Source: Dimorphilus gyrociliatus (lineage: Eukaryota > Annelida > Polychaeta > Dinophilidae). Taken from it: DNA of 64,000 bases. The notes beneath the pieces were generated by a model that did not search any database, was not told where the DNA came from, and saw only the letters and a program-made list of their open reading frames with translations. The translations under genes and the position numbers were made by a program. Below, in pieces: positions 63,987 to 64,000 of the stretch (its first letter is position 1; every line of letters starts with the position of its first letter). The stretch spans positions 4,480,408 through 4,544,407 of the forward strand of contig CAJFCJ010000006.1 of assembly GCA_904063045.1 (NCBI GenBank), written 5' to 3'.

Positions 63987-64000
63987 GTTATCACCTAACC

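Overview
The window is animal nuclear DNA. It is AT-rich, has no operons, and its genes are split by short GT-AG introns, mostly 50-90 bp. I count 19 genes supported by homology or splice structure. Gene content (UNC93, SAP130, beta-arrestin, INPP5A, type II PKA regulatory subunit, Cys-loop receptor, FAM43, HMGB) is bilaterian. The compact introns together with vertebrate-like families suggest a small-genome lophotrochozoan, for example a miniaturised annelid. That placement is inference. Exon boundaries were worked out by hand from reading phase, splice signals and family similarity.

Layout. 1-6.2 kb: 3' end of an ionotropic glutamate receptor-like gene (+), then ASCC1 (-) and an UNC93A-like gene (-). 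6.2-10.1 kb: SAP130 (+), many small exons. 10.6-15.2 kb: beta-arrestin (+) with a possible 31-codon cassette exon. 16.1-21.1 kb: two ankyrin-repeat genes head to head, ANKRD53-like (-) and ANKRD42 (+), sharing about 114 bp between start codons. 21.1-24 kb: microsatellite-rich spacer. 24.1-26 kb: an SH3 plus U1-type zinc finger protein and a TMEM254-like protein (both +). 27-30.9 kb: INPP5A (-), 13 coding exons, with a long C-terminal extension. 33.1-35.2 kb: a small helical protein (-) and a PKA type II regulatory subunit (+) whose docking domain I could not find. 36.2-45.1 kb: an NWD-type NACHT/WD40 protein (+), 19 exons, ending in a CaaX-like tail. One of its introns contains a complete intronless antisense gene for a secreted cysteine-rich repeat protein. 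45.5-48 kb: a nicotinic-type Cys-loop receptor subunit (-) with an arginine in the pore helix. 49.7-50.6 kb: FAM43-like PTB adaptor (+). 51.6-52.3 kb: small disordered protein (-) with PIP-box-like and SIM-like motifs. 54.1-55.8 kb: HMGB (-). 55.9-59.7 kb: gene-poor spacer. 59.8-62.3 kb: unrecognised disordered protein (+). 63.9-64 kb: first exon of a glycerol kinase 5-like FGGY kinase (+), cut by the window end.

The genes are mostly unrelated housekeeping and signalling genes. beta-arrestin, PKA-R, INPP5A and the two receptors all act in membrane signalling, but nothing shows they form a functional cluster. There are no RNA genes, CRISPR arrays or intact mobile elements that I can support. 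The non-coding structure most worth following up is a 12-bp element, GTGATCACGTGA, upstream of both beta-arrestin and FAM43, a pair of perfect palindromes at the FAM43 promoter, and scattered CTCF-like core motifs in spacers.
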